Positions 21,701 through 35,246 are shown, counted from the stretch's first letter. The stretch: DNA of 64,000 nucleotides from Xiphydria camelus (GCA_963678675.1 OY783196.1:20314827-20378826), one strand, 5' to 3'. Made by a program: numbers and translations. Notes: generated by a model from the sequence alone, not told the origin.

Positions 21701-24678
21701 TCTACCTTCATCCTACTAGCACGACAATAAAAACCAACTTACAAAATACATCACAAGTCTCAAATTTCAAAATACAGTAGCATTATACTTTGCGCCTGTG
21801 AGGTTACATTTTTCTCGTCAGTAATATCTGTGGTAGTGAGAAAGTAGACAAATTATAGCAGACAAAGAATTCAGCCTAATAAATACTACTATTAATTTTT
21901 CAAAATAGAATATTTAAGAAGGATCCAAAAGTTTCTCGTTCATAAGTAAATCAACATATTTCCATTGTTTGTGCACAAAGATTTTCATTATTTTTCCACT
22001 TCGTCAATGTCGTGTAAAAGATCGATCGACAGACCATGAATTCATCAAAAGGAAGTACGCAGAATATCATATCACTATCGTGCGACCTCTTTTATTGAAC
22101 CGAAAACTTTCTCAAGTGTAACCCCATCGAAAAATTTCCACACATCATCCGAGAAACTCGAAAAATTACTCTGCGACATTTTCGGCTAGTAGCTTTCAAC
22201 GTTAAACTCGATCCATCACTGCCATCCACGAAGTGCTAAACGAAAATAAATTTGGGAACCGTAGCCGTATGCTTCAAATATGTGTACTGCAGATTGTTGA
22301 TGATTACCCCACGGAGCCATAAAATATTTATTTCATCGTTCAAGGCCAATCCCGAATATGATTTTACCTACATTGAGATACAAATTTGCTTGATCGAAAA
22401 AAAGGTGTTTTAGAATAGTCCTAAAAGAACATTTATTCAGTTCGAATGAATATCGATTTGGTCCAAATAATATTCAGTTGAATCAATAATATTTACATAA
22501 TTCCAATCGATATTCATTCTAATCGAATAAATGTGCCTTTAGGACTATTTAAAAGCACGTCTAATTGTGAGTCAAGTAAATTTTTTTCTCAGTGTAATTA
22601 CATTACCTTTTGATCAATAATAAGAGTATAAAATACCCTGCCATTCTTCTTTCCCTCGTATGTGCTCCTTTTCAGTATGTAATTACCATTACGTAAGGTC
22701 CCCGTTATCGTAAAGATATTTCATATCGTTTATATATATATATAATCGTATGAACACCGTAGAATACATGCGGAATTTGCACGGGCAACATTTCGACCAT
22801 CGCCATATGACAGCATACGATTGTTCGGATAATGAAAAATGAAAAGCGGAGATTCGAAATAATTAAATTAAGGAAACATACTGGTGCAAACACTCGCGAC
22901 AATAAAACTGAATACATCTTTGAATAGAATTACATTTCATTATCCATACAAGAAAAAACGTATGAATTTTATCAGCGGATTTACCAAAGCAAACTTAAAA
23001 TAAAAATCAGATACGCCGCGCAATAGTAAAATATATTACTTAAACTAATCCACACCTGCGTGCTCTCGAGTGTGATCAGCCGGACTAAGGGTCTCCCTCA
23101 TCGAAAGGGACATGAGTAGTTCCTGAGTGAGCTTCTGCTTCCCGAAAGCCACCGCTCCGCTCGTTACCATGATGCATTCTCTGCCTTCGTTTTGACACTC
23201 CGCAACCTGCTCGACGATCGAAGCGAGACGACCAAGAGCCAATCCATGTTCGTCCTCCCTGGTAATGACAGCACTTCCCAGCTTAACCACCAGACGACGA
23301 GCGTATTTCAGCTGACTGCGTTCCGTGAAAGTTGATCTACGAGGTCTGTCCGAAGTTTGCAATGCTCTCCGCAGGTCCACCTGGTTGTTCTAAGGCCGAT
23401 CAGAGCGGAAACATTAATTAACAGTAAAACGCTCGTAATTAATGCTATTGATAAAATATTATAATAAATGAAGGTTTCAACACGACTAAACGGGATATAA
23501 ACTAGATATAATCAAATTCGATTAAACTAGGAGTAAAGTTCAAATGCGTATTGTGAAAAAAAAATGACATAACAATCGTATCACCAAGTGATATAATCGA
23601 CAACTAAGACGAAAGAATGATCTACGAGAAATGCCCCCGCATAAATATTGGACTCTTGGACCAGAATGGACATCTCGGGTCGCCGTTTGTATTTCGCTCT
23701 GATGCGTTCTTACGTCAAAAGTCTGTATCTGCGATTTGAAAGTCAGGGTTTAAGAAGGTCGCGCACATGAGTATGACGGAAATTGCTGAGAAGGTCCCTC
23801 GTCGATTAATCTTTCAGTGAGCATTCGATAAGGCCAATCCGTCAATCTTATCAGGATCCGCGAGACGCGAGTATATATAAATATTATATTCGAAACATCT
23901 ATAAAACGGAAAGACAAAAATCAGCTTGAGATTTTCCGATTTCATCGACAATGAATTGTACATTGATCTATATAATATACTTCGGGTCGAGGACACCGAA
24001 GCGGTCTTATCTTTCGGCGAGACCGATATGCATTTTACTCATTGAGATGAACTTTATGCTTGAAGCGACGTAAGCATTTGATAAGCTCTGATACAGCTGT
24101 AGGGCTGAAATGTCGTGGAAGCGTTGAACCGAAAATGTGGAAACGTCGTTATTTGTATAAATAAAAAAAAACCCTACGCCTTGCCTATCCTATTTACTTC
24201 ACTTATTCTCCGGAATCCTCCTTTTAACCCGTGATTTTGAAAACGGAACTAAATAAAGTGATCCGAGAAAATAGCACCATCACTACAAACTCAAATTAAA
24301 ATAAAATACATGTAAATTACATAGCTTTAATATTTTGACCCTTCATCCTTCCACGTGTCTACCTTCCCTTTCCTTTTTCTATGGTTTTGTTTTTTTTTAA
24401 ATACACGATTTATTTTTCAAGTAAACGACGTTACACTATTAGAATTAAAACGTTTTGTTTACTACACCGTAACGCACACAACACGTGATATACTAGCTCG
24501 TCAAATTCAAAGACGCGATTCTAATGTGAACCCGACGGAATACCTTTGAATCGACACAGTGTCGCGTACGTACAGTCAGGGGCAACCCCGTTGACGAAGA
24601 GGCCAAACGTTGCTGCAACCGCTTGAGCCCCGCGAGGACCGAGGGACGCGATGACTTCAGCAGCAGGGTCACGCACAT
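18799..24678 (-). CDS. P5CS: Delta-1-pyrroline-5-carboxylate synthase (ALDH18A1/P5CS), six exons, 797 aa
   Basis: Minus-strand exons 24678-24544, 23389-23056, 21246-20599, 20481-19664, 19554-19264 and 18966-18799 join in frame to 797 aa, the usual family length. This bifunctional mitochondrial enzyme makes P5C from glutamate for proline and ornithine synthesis. Exon 1 is a Leu/Arg/Ser-rich mitochondrial leader ([20 protein letters not shown]). The gamma-glutamyl kinase half shows [53 protein letters not shown] and GTGGMDSKV. The gamma-glutamyl phosphate reductase half shows [50 protein letters not shown] (catalytic Cys near residue 615), [22 protein letters not shown] and [20 protein letters not shown]. 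The start is the first ATG in frame with the leader. The intron between exons 2 and 3 (1.8 kb) carries a foldback element. No lesion is visible. Confidence 0.95.
22381..22584. mobile_element. Foldback/MITE-like inverted repeat (~80-bp arms) in P5CS intron
   Basis: The left arm (22381-22462) pairs with the right arm (about 22500-22584). Shared segments include AATAGTCCTAAA, CATTTATTC and GAATGAATATCGATT. The loop is under 40 bases, so the whole element could form a nearly complete ~200-base hairpin in the transcript. No ORF is present. Confidence 0.7.
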
Positions 24679-25875
24679 CTTAACTCGTCTTCGTGGTAGC
24701 TGACGGAGCAAACGCGACGACGCTGGTCAACGACACACTGGTAACGTATGATTCCCTTGGTATCTTCGAAGAACACGATGTTATCAGTCCAGGCTTGTCG
24801 AGTCGAACGAGGGGTGGGGGGCCTACCCCGAGAAGTTTCATTGGCTCGGATCGTGCTGAGTCTAGCCGTGCAAGGACACGCAAAGTCCATATGTGCCTTT
24901 TGCATTTCTCGGGGAAATCTTGAACCGGCAAACTTCGACCTGGGCCAGGCAAAAATGTTTGTGGATCTTTGATACGCGCCCTCGCGCGTGCAGCTTCAGT
25001 CCCATAATAAATTGTGCAAGAACGTATTGTCTGCTGTGCAATTAGCTCGCAACGAAGAAACGATCGACCTGACTATTGGACACGAATTAAAGATGATTAG
25101 GGCTACCGCGATGCGATATATCTAAATCTTTACAAATACTGTAACGGTTGGTAGATGGGTATTTGAAAGCTTAACTTCACTGACGAATCACCACTTTCTA
25201 CGCGCTGACCCCTGATGACGGGTTGATCACACTGACTGATATCAATTATGACGAATATGTCGTGGAATATAACAGTGGTTTATTATCAGTGAAAGGGTCT
25301 GGCTCGAATCACCATACCTATCGAAACTCCGCTTTCAAATTATAAAAAATATTTTAAATTCGTGTCTCTCTTACATTAATTTTGTTTATTTAAACCTATG
25401 CTGTAAATACCTAGTCAAATTTAATTCGAAGATCGAAATGCTTTTTTCGACATTTCACTAGTTAAATCTGATGCGAATAGAGTTATCGTCAAGATATACA
25501 TACCATAAATATGCAAATGGAAAAATCATTCACTTATTTGCTTTCGAGTGTCCATAAAACAGGGACGAGCAAGCAGTGTGGATTGCGCGCAAAAATATTT
25601 TCCATTAGAGAAGCGAGTTAAAATCTTTATTCGTACGCGCGGGATGACAGATAAGTACCTTTTCCATGATAAGAACTCCTCGGAGATTCACTATCTTGCG
25701 CGATTTTGAAGAATCATAAATCACGATGCGAGGTAATATCGCGTGTCTGTGATCCAAAAAAAAATACCCATTTTTTCGAATACATAAGAAGGGGCATCGC
25801 TCCTCATATATCCGAGTCTTTCGCAATTTCAGTCGTAATGATTTCACTCTAGACACGGAGATTCTGTCGACGAGA

Positions 25876-25918
<43 letters not shown>
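25876..25918. repeat. (TA)n microsatellite
   Basis: About 43 bases of uninterrupted TA dinucleotide, seen directly. Confidence 0.9.
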
Positions 25919-25923
<5 letters not shown>

Positions 25924-26400
25924 TATATGTGTGAAGGATTCCACCAATTCTCTCTCCGAGGACGAATGATGTACTGTATTTTGCATTTGTCAAAAGATGT
26001 TCTTAAATATGGCTTTTTTCGAGGCTTTATCGATTCTCACAAAAAATACCAAGAGAGATTTTTCTGTAGAAGAGTCTCAGCTTTGCGATAAAAATTATAA
26101 GAAAAATTGTGATTGGAACAAACGCACAAAAATTGATGTTAAAGTCTGAAAAACACGTTTTCAGTAATGTTTTTTGACAGTTACGCTATTTTTTCGGAAG
26201 CTGAAAACTTTTTGTATAAAATTATCATCAATTTTTAACTGAGGGAATTTTATTCGTCATGAAAAAATAATTATTTAAAGATATAGTGTATCTTCTACAG
26301 CTCTTATTATAATTGCCAAATTTAAGTTAAGTTAATATCTAGTTATTAAGTTAATATTAAGTTTATATTTATCATAAAGAGAAGAATTTAATAGTTAACA

Positions 26401-26882
26401 AAATTCACTAATTAATACAGTTCGTTGATGACGACGGGCATTTATTGAATATTTATGAATTAAATAGTGAACTAAATAGTTACTTATATATAATGGATAT
26501 TTATTATATTATGTTTGCTGCTACCAATAGACTTGTCTCAATTAGCAACGAAAGTTAAAATTAACGTACTCTGGAACAACAGTTGTTTAGAAAATGAAAG
26601 AAATTCATTAATTCATACAAGTTCATTGATAAGGGTAGCCATTTATTTAATATTTATGAACTAAATAGTGAACTAAATAGTTAATGAATATTCATTATAT
26701 GGCTGCTGCTTAGATAAATAAACTTGTATTAATTACTGACGAAAGATAATATTGCTCTACTAGGACAACAATTGTTTGAAAAATTAACGATATTCACACT
26801 TATTGATAAAAATCTATTGACAACAACAGTCATTTAATAAGTATTTAATAATTAAATAGTTAGTGAATTTCAGTTATTGTTA
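26401..26882. repeat. Diverged tandem repeat, ~190-200 bp period, ~2.5 copies
   Basis: Units start near 26401, 26601 and 26789. Each has a TTCA(T/C) start, a GTTC(G/A)TTGAT(A/G)A core, ATATTTATGAA then TAAATAGTGAACTAAATAGTTA, and later a (G/A)ACAACA(G/A)TTGTTT motif. Copies 1 and 2 align over nearly their full length; copy 3 is partial. AT-rich and non-coding. Confidence 0.7.
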
Positions 26883-27759
26883 ATCTCTTGGGGGTCTTAC
26901 GCCTAAACTTATCGCTATCGTTTATTCGTAGGAGACACGCCGACGCGACTCGACACGATGATGCGTCGTCGCTTTTCGGAGCCTCTGTAGTCATATCGCG
27001 CGTCCCGGTAAATATATACATATATGTAGCGATACTCTTATTTTCATTCAAGCCTGCATTTTTACCGAATCATCGTTGCCCTGGATTTATGAAAAACCAA
27101 GAACCCCCATGGAGCGAGCGGTTTATATCGACGATTTCTATTTTTATTCCACGCATCTATTATTCTAGGCATACGTTTACTTTATTTTTGTTCATCGCAG
27201 AGCCTACGAATTATCAGTGAATAAGCGATTGGGTGAAAGCATCATCATGGATTTCATTGTTAGACATACTAAATATACAATTTCTCACATATAAATATCG
27301 AAACAAATTACCTTCGAAAGCATATCACGATAAAAGGTCGAGAAATAAACGTTTCGCTGACATCTTGAGATCATAAAAAAGCGCATTTTTCCCAAGTACC
27401 ACATCAAAGTAACCCTTTCATTCCATCCGTTGCGTCGAGTCCGAGCGAAGGACGAGGGTGCAGGCGATCCGTTCGTCCATCCGCATCGGACAAAAAAATA
27501 CGCGTCATCGGATGAAGAATACAATTTCGGTCCGTCGCTACCGATCGGCAAAAAACTGGGAGAAAGTTTTCTTCGGCGGCCGCCAACCGCCGAGAGGGGT
27601 GATCCCGTGGCCGGACACTCGGTGGGGGGTTAACGACACTGTAACGAGGGTGCATTGAAGAGGTCCGCGCGGGAGGAGGGCCACAGTGAGGGATGCTAAG
27701 AGCGAAAAAGCTTGATAGAGTGAGATAGAGAGAAAAAGAGAGGGAAAAGCTCTTTTCAA

Positions 27760-27913
27760 GCCACGTTATCACGTGGCTGCGCCTGCGCCACTTCCGCGTC
27801 TTTTCGACGTCGACGCAACCCTGTCAGCGCAGAGCTCTGCTCAGTGCTCGTTGGACGGCGCTGGGACGGGACCATGTCGCCGCGCCCTGTAACACCAAAA
27901 GACGCATCTCAGG
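27760..27913 (+). promoter_or_regulatory. Possible promoter and first exon, candidate 5' exon of TAR1
   Basis: A CpG-rich stretch contains a perfect 8-bp inverted repeat (AGCCACGT/ACGTGGCT around 27760-27780), GC-rich CTGCGCCTGCGCC, an initiator-like TCAGTG near 27840, and a good donor (CATCTCAG|GTACAA, exon end 27913). TAR1 has an acceptor just before its ATG (36751), so at least one upstream exon is expected and this is the best-looking candidate. The link is inference only. Confidence 0.25.
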
Positions 27914-28874
27914 TACAATTTTTAGCCACAATCATCGAGTACCGCGATTCGGGGGTCTTCCGGTTTGATCGTGCTTCGTGTAGCGTCGCGGCGAGTGAGG
28001 AAGCGCGAGAGGCGAAGAAAAGGGGAAGAGGAATAAGATGGTGAAAGGAAGGTAAATCTCCGTGCTTCCTCTTTCGGCGGCAACTCGAGAAACGCCGAAA
28101 ATGGACGAGTAGTCTTGACGCATCGAGAGATATACGGAAGTGATTGTTACACGGTAGGATGTTACTCGTTGGGATGACCTCATCGAAAAAAACAAAAGAA
28201 ATGCCGGACTTCCGCGTAGCCAGATTGAATGGAATTCGAAGTCGCTCCCTTTCGGCACTTCGATTGATAGGAAATCGTAAAAAGAAAATCACGCTACACT
28301 CGATCACTGAAGAGTGTGCAAAATCATGTGAGAAGGTGGATAAGAGGGGGAGGGGGAGGTAGTGGTGGTGACGGTGCCCCGATCCCGAGTGAATTTCGCC
28401 GTGCAGGAAGAGGCATAGGTTATTGATTATCGCGAATTCTCCTTTATAAATAACCGAACGTGTAGACGGGGATGAAAAAGATGAATGGTGATATCGGACT
28501 GGGTAGTCAAAAAGCGTTGAAATTGCTGAGTGATAAGACTCTTCCGATTGTGACAAGGTGTAATGCAGGAGGAATGATGCATATGATGTTGTGTCACTTG
28601 GTGAACTGTACCTCGATAAAGAATCGAGTCGATTTTCAATTTCGGTTTCTTAATGACGGTAACAAGAAACGGACATCCGGTCTGTATAGCACGGGAACTT
28701 TTTCATGGAGACGGAAATCGGATTTCGTTTATTATCGTATTACCTTTCAGACGAAGCGTGCGTAGCAGGGTTCTCTTTCTGACTGCTTGAGATTCTTCTT
28801 AAAAATTCGGAATATGGAGCATATTCACACATTTATGTCCACTTTCTCACCCCCTGTTTGTTCTCCCCTTAACT

Positions 28875-28875
<1 letters not shown>

Positions 28876-28958
<83 letters not shown>
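28876..28958. repeat. (CT)n microsatellite
   Basis: About 80 bases of CT repeat with one GCTT interruption. It creates artificial Ser-Leu and Arg-Glu open frames on the two strands. Confidence 0.9.
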
Positions 28959-28963
<5 letters not shown>

Positions 28964-31900
28964 TTCTCCCTCCCGCTCTCTCGCATTGATCGTGGAGGTT
29001 GAAGTCTTTGAAAAGAAAATGCTCCGCTTCTCGAGGCACGAATGCAACGCGATTACGACCGCGTTGCCGACTGATTTTCTCGAACGTGAGGATTAAAGTA
29101 ACGGGGAAGTAGGTCACTGGGTGGTTGCAGTTATGTATTCGCGTACCCCCTGGAAATTGGATATCTTCATTTAGAAATTTCAGAGGCAAAATCGACGGAT
29201 TTCTAATTAACGATCTTTATTTCGAGGTGGAAGATATATTCTTCAACTGATATAAATCATCCCTGACATTAAATCAGTTCCATTTGATGCCAATCCATTA
29301 AAATAAATATTAAATATTATAAATTTAACATCAAAAGTAGTTTAAATAATATATGTAATATGTATACGTCCAGACTATTCGATTTTTTATAGCATTATAT
29401 TATGGAGGCTATATTTTTTTAGAGCGATAAAATAATATTTTCTTGTGAAATCTATTTTTAAGCCTATTAATTCGATTGAGCCACATAAACGAAATAACTC
29501 ATTCGCGCAAGAATAATGGAATTACAGTTGCAACATATTCTACTAAATCATGGTGATTGCATTCATGTAAAAAAAACTTTTTTGGAGAATGTGCCTTTAA
29601 ATATTATTTTTTGGAAATATATTTGAAGCGTATAAAAAGCAGTTAAATCGAGTTCACTGTTGTATCCAGTTCAAATATTGGAGGACGTTCCTATATGAAT
29701 AATACATACATACAGTAACGGCTGTGCAAGCAGTACATTCTCGAAATTGCTAACATTGCATGTTTATACGAATTTCTGATATTCGTCAGGTATGAGAAAC
29801 TCCTATTGCGTCCAAACTGCATTTGTATATTTAAGGTAAATTGAAAATAAAAATTTATATTAACGATTATTCGTATTATTTTTAGAGTGAGCTCTCTATT
29901 TAATAGAATATTTCTAATTCATGTACAAATTCCTTATCTTACTTATATTTCTGCATTATTTTATAATTACCTCACTAATACAACCTAACTATATGGTATG
30001 TAGTATAATTTTTTCGAATGTGCGATCAAACAGAAACCGTATGAAATATCATCCTCTGTACACTTTAATCGTTTTATAATACAGATGTATGTGGCATATG
30101 TAATCTTTATAACAGTTGAAACATATTATCCTATAAAGTAGCATAAATCTATATCAAAATCCATAATTTCGCCGTTTGATAAATCGGAGCAAGAAATGAT
30201 ACAGCCTTCCCAACTGTAGATCTAAAGCCAGAATTATGCGTGCTTTCATTGGCAAAGTACCGTTAGTTATGGCCAAGTTTTTACAGTGGACGATGTATGA
30301 ATTACAGTCGTTTTTGTGAAAACCCACTATTCATTGTTCGTTATATAGAGAGTCGAGTGACCCACTTTCAGCTGAATATATTTAAGGGTCAAATTAATAT
30401 GACCAACTCTAAAATTCTAACAAATTTTTTAACGAGGGTTACGACAGTTAGTTTTAGTGACAGCTCTCCATTGATCTCGCTCTTCCGAAATTAAATTATT
30501 TCCAAATTAAGTTAAAAGTTAGCCTTTGGGGTGGGGATGATTTCAGAAGATAAAGTCAAAGTGCACGTCTTCGCGCGCAGTTTATTTGATGTCACCGTTA
30601 AATTCGCCACGAATAAAAGATTTAGTTAAGCCGTATAATGTTTATTTGATTCAAGAAATATAAGTACCAAGGCACCTAGAGATGATTAAAGTTTAAATTA
30701 TTAAAAGCCAAAATTTTGTCCTTAAAGCACATTTCAAAGTTTACTTAGGCGGTAATGAAAAAAGATAATTTAATTATTATCCAAGTTATTCCACTTTAGC
30801 AAACTTTACATCGAGTCTTACTTGAAATATTAATCTTTAATTTAGATCTCATTTGCATACTAATGCTACCGTGTATAAAACTGCGAAAAATGTCGGCTGC
30901 TTCTTGTACAATTATTACGTTAAGAACCTCTTACATTAGATACGCTTGGTAATAATCGAGAAAGGATTATCGATTGATCTATAAGAATCGGCAGTATAAT
31001 TCTTCTTTTCGATTGCATTACTTTGTGGATTAATTATCGCCAAATGTCAGTTTCGGTTACAATTAATCTTGGTCCCCTTTGAAAGTCGGACTTCTTCGCG
31101 TGTTTGTTATCGGGCAGTGGTATCACTTGAGGCCAAGCTTTACCAGTCACAACCTCAACATTATCAGAGCCGCCGTATCGTGTATACAAACACTCGGCGA
31201 TTCCGCCTCGTACGACTTTGACTCTGATTGCCGCTCCGTGATGCAGACCGTTCAGTTCGGCCGGAGCAAGGCCGGGTATCGAAAAAACCGAGCCTCTCCC
31301 TCGAAAATTAAAACTTCGTCGCGCTCTGATAGCGATAAGAAGTCCCACGATTCTCGCTAGATGAGTCAATCGAGTTTCTTCCGATGTTTTCCGCAGTTTC
31401 ATGGGACCTCTGAGCATGTAGGATCACGTGTTCGTTTCGTTTAAACGTCCCTCGTCAATTTTATAGAGTCGCTTAAGTTTAGGTATATTTGTATCCTTAT
31501 TACACGGTACCTCTAACGCGCGCGTTCCTCTATTACCTGTTTCTCTCGTCTCTTTCGAATGAAGCGAAATCGAGCGGGCCTCGTTCCCTCTCTCGTCCAA
31601 GGGGAAAGAGAGATTTATCCTTTCCTCTTCCGTTCGCTAATATTATCACAATTCCATCCAATTTCAATGCCGTGGCATCTCTATATTACCAAGAAATCTT
31701 TCAACTCATACGACAGATCCAAGGACTTCGTTCGAAATTTCCCGTTTGACGCAAACTGGCGGTCTTCTCGCTTATCTCTTTCTCCAAATTACTATCTGCC
31801 TCCCGCAACTCTTTAACCTCATTGATATCTTCTTTCTACGGTGCTTTTAATTGCATGAGTGTTTTCCTTGAAGCGAAATGGAACTGGATAAGCCTCTCGC

Positions 31901-33959
31901 GTATTTTCCACCTGGCTCAAAGAATGGAGAAAAACAGAGTAATAATGTTCATTGCCTCACGTGAAGAAAGAGAGATTTATTAGGTGAGTATTTCCTCTTC
32001 GAGAGGCGAATGTAAGAAATTAGCAATTTTGTGATACGACGAGATTGTTCATACGTGAAACTAAAGAAGAATATTGAGACGCTGATCCTCTTCGTCGTCT
32101 ATTTTTAACGTCTTACACGGCTTGAAAATTAAAACTCTCTCGCGATAGCGACGAGAAGTTTCATCTCAAGGCCTCTAATTTTACGAATTCATGCAGATTC
32201 GCCGCCATTTCGCTTATCTCTTCCTTGTCGTCATTATCGGCCCTCTCTGCAACTATTTAAACTTATTAGACCTACCGTGTTTCCGTTTCTCATTTTGCGA
32301 TTCTCCTTACTGCAGCGCGAAATGAGACTGAGCGAACCTCCCTAGCTCCTTTCTTTGCTCTAAAAAGAGCTAGAGAGACTGATCCTTTTCTTCTCCCTCC
32401 CTCTCCTTGACGTATTCGTAAATTCCGTCCAACCTGAAAGCGTTCCGCACCCTTCGTTCTACTTCCCCATTATATTACGTAGCGTTAGTATATAATCATC
32501 GCTCAACATTGGTTTCAAAGCACGACATCGAGTGTTCCGAATTCTCTGATTCCTTTCAACACCTGGTCGGTTCGCGAGAGGCAAATGTTTCGCATTCAAA
32601 TCTATCAATCGCACGTGTACGTTTCCCCGCTGAAGATGGGAAAGCAGATGCGACTTCTCGGGTGGATTGTCAGCCATGCATTTCTTTCTCTATTATGCGG
32701 TGACGTATAAATATACCCACGTGTACCTATACATTTCAATCATTGTACACCGATGAAGCTGTAGAGGCTCTTACGTGTACACCCGCTCACTCACACTCAC
32801 ATAGTTCTCATGACAAATTTCCTCACTCTAATCCCGGTGTATAGCAATGTAGGGTGCTGAAACGTATACGGTAGACCTACGCAAATGTACATAGCTAATA
32901 TTTTATAGCACGCGGCGATCGTGAACGATAAGCATGCTCGCCTCTTAATACATCATAATATATTACGTATTATAATGAAGTCCCGTGAATAATTAGCGGG
33001 AGACACACGCGTCGGGGAGAAGGACGTTACGGAGAGGGCGAGAGGTGAGGCTAAAGTTCCTCTGGTAACAAGTTATGTATAGGTATACTTCGGAAGCTCC
33101 GAGTGAATTAAACTTAAAAGTTAAACTACTCAATTTTTTCTTCTGTTCTTTAAAATCTCCATCAAATTTTTTCCTCGCTCTCGAAACTTTGCGAATATGC
33201 TGAAAGTGGGGCCGTGAAGTCGGGAGCTTTTTACTCTGATGCTTCTCCATTAAAAAATTACTTTATACCACAGTTTATGCGGAAAGAATAAAGAACGGAC
33301 TAGACATTCCAAATATTTTAACTAGTCTTCAAATTTTATTAACCGCTATCAAAGAAAAAAAATAATTAGTAATATTATTTTTAGGGCACACTGAATTTGC
33401 ATACCATTTGAATACAAGGGTAGTTATTACTCTAAACTTCACGCGTACTCGATTTCGTCGGGAAACCCGAATTAACTGAGTTACTAATTGCGCGCACATT
33501 GCGGCTCACTTGAAAGAGATTAATAACGAGGCAAGGTGGCGTTTTAAAGGCGCTCTTTAACTATTTACCGCGTAATTATCATGCTAAATGCGAGGGGGGA
33601 ATGTAACGAACTAGCTCCATTTGTGAGTGAGGAAAGAATATATTCGAAAAAAAAGTAATTCAGTTTTTACAGCAATTAGCTTCGATGCAATCATCCGACT
33701 CTTCTCTATGAAATAACCGGTGTTGCTTCTTTTTATACGTTTAATTGTCTTTCTTGGGAAAATTTAATCACATCCTACTATTAATAAAGGCGAACGGAGC
33801 CCGAGACTCGTATTGACAAAGGAATACCTCAAAACGGCGCTTATCCAAGTACAAATGTTTGCTTTAAAAGCTCGGTTTCCACAGTCCATCCGTATCCGCA
33901 GTCAATATTTCCTGTGTATCGCGCAAAAATCTATAGATGATTACGCTGTCAATATCTTG

Positions 33960-34275
33960 TATATAAAAGGGCATGTCCTGACTGCATGATTGATTCATCA
34001 ACGCCGAGCCGAAACCGCTGAAGCTAATTACATGAAATTTGGACAGTAGGTTTCTTTTGCGATGAAAGTAACCACTAATTAAGAAAGGATTTTACAAAAT
34101 TCTTCCCCTAAAGTGGTAAAATTCTAGATGTAAGTTTGTATGAAAATCCGTCATTTTTTAAGTTTGATCCATGAAAATTGGTATTTGGCCTTTTGGTTAG
34201 AAATTAAGAAAGACGTGTTTCAGGATTTTTGGAAATTTATCCCTTAAGGGGGTAAAATATGGGAAGGGATTATTT
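33960..34275. repeat. Probable dispersed repeat relic with internal duplication
   Basis: GATTGATTCATCAACGCCGA followed by GCCGAAACCGCTGAAGCTA and ATGAAATTTGG resembles a repeat I have seen in several arthropod genomes (recollection, not a search). It contains two copies, about 130 bases apart, of GGATTTT...CCCcTAA...GGTAAAAT. Confidence 0.35.
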
Positions 34276-34670
34276 CGAGATCCACGCGGACGAAGTCGCG
34301 AGAGTTATTTTCATCTACTATCCATCAAATTATCTATTTCCTTCAAAAGAGACGCCTTTCGAGCTTGAGCCGACTTAATCTCTTCTATTAAAAGTGGATG
34401 AGAACGTTCGAGGCTTAGATCCGAATAGCTTCAACTCGAAATGGTGAATACCCGCGTATACCTGCTTGCTTTGAAAGCTCGATAATTTACCTTTGCGCCA
34501 CTTCAGCCGTATCGAATCAGCGCTTCCACTATATCGTACAGAGCTGGCTGCATTGGCAGCGTAGAGAAACTATAGAGGATGTATATTCTTAGTCGCTGTG
34601 TTCTACGTATATACGCGAGACCGTATCGAATCCCGGTGCCTGAACCAATGGGAAATATCGGTTAGCCGGT

Positions 34671-34691
34671 ACTCGACTCGACTCGACTCGG
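34671..34691. repeat. (ACTCG)4 short tandem repeat
   Basis: Four copies of ACTCG in a row, seen directly. Confidence 0.8.
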
Positions 34692-35246
34692 ACTCCACCT
34701 TTGAAGCTGCACTGAAAATATCTTCAGGTGGGAGGTATTAGTTTCCGTAGCCGATTAAGTGGATGTTATTCCGAAGCACGAGAGTCGTAGACGAATAAAA
34801 CTGCAAAGTATTGGATTTTGCTCGAGATATTCGAAATATTAAAGCTGACCTCTCTCGGTGTTACGTAATACCTTACCGTCATCTCTACAGCACGTGCGAT
34901 AAGACGGTCCCATAGTCATTCCGCCTCTCAATGAGAACCTATACCGTCAATTTCGATTTCTTCTGCGCGGCTCAATGGTATCGCGCTTTTTAACTGATAC
35001 TCTCTCAATTTAAAGGACGAATCGAGTCTTCGAATAAAATCGCACGTGTTGCATTAACGTACGCTACCATTTCTATGGAAATTGAAAATATTTCCTACCT
35101 CGAAGCGCGCACTACAAAATGACCATTACCTGAAAGATATTTTTTATTATCTTCCAATCATGATCAGGGATAATATTGATTTTCCGTTAGAGTAGACACT
35201 GAAAATGCACCAGCTGCTTGCAATTTAATACTTCCAGCTACCCTGT

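Larger units (their letters stand above)
24679..27830. other. Intergenic: P5CS 5' flank, then repeat-rich AT DNA
   Basis: The first ~300 bases upstream of P5CS are GC-richer and include a CCAAT box on the minus strand near 24840, fitting a promoter. The rest lacks a gene. It contains a long (TA)n tract and diverged tandem repeats at 26.4-26.9 kb, with a CpG-rich stretch beginning near 27.4 kb. Confidence 0.45.

Noticed and set aside
26401..26882. CRISPR-like direct repeats
   Set aside because: Long, diverged AT-rich units without spacers, in a eukaryotic genome; ordinary tandem repeat.
28847..29189. Arg-Glu repeat ORFs (RERERE...) and the plus-strand Ser-Leu ORF
   Set aside because: Artefacts of the (CT)n microsatellite.
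31034..31417. Minus-strand 127-aa ORF
   Set aside because: Lies in diverged non-coding duplicates, with no domain or codon-usage signal.
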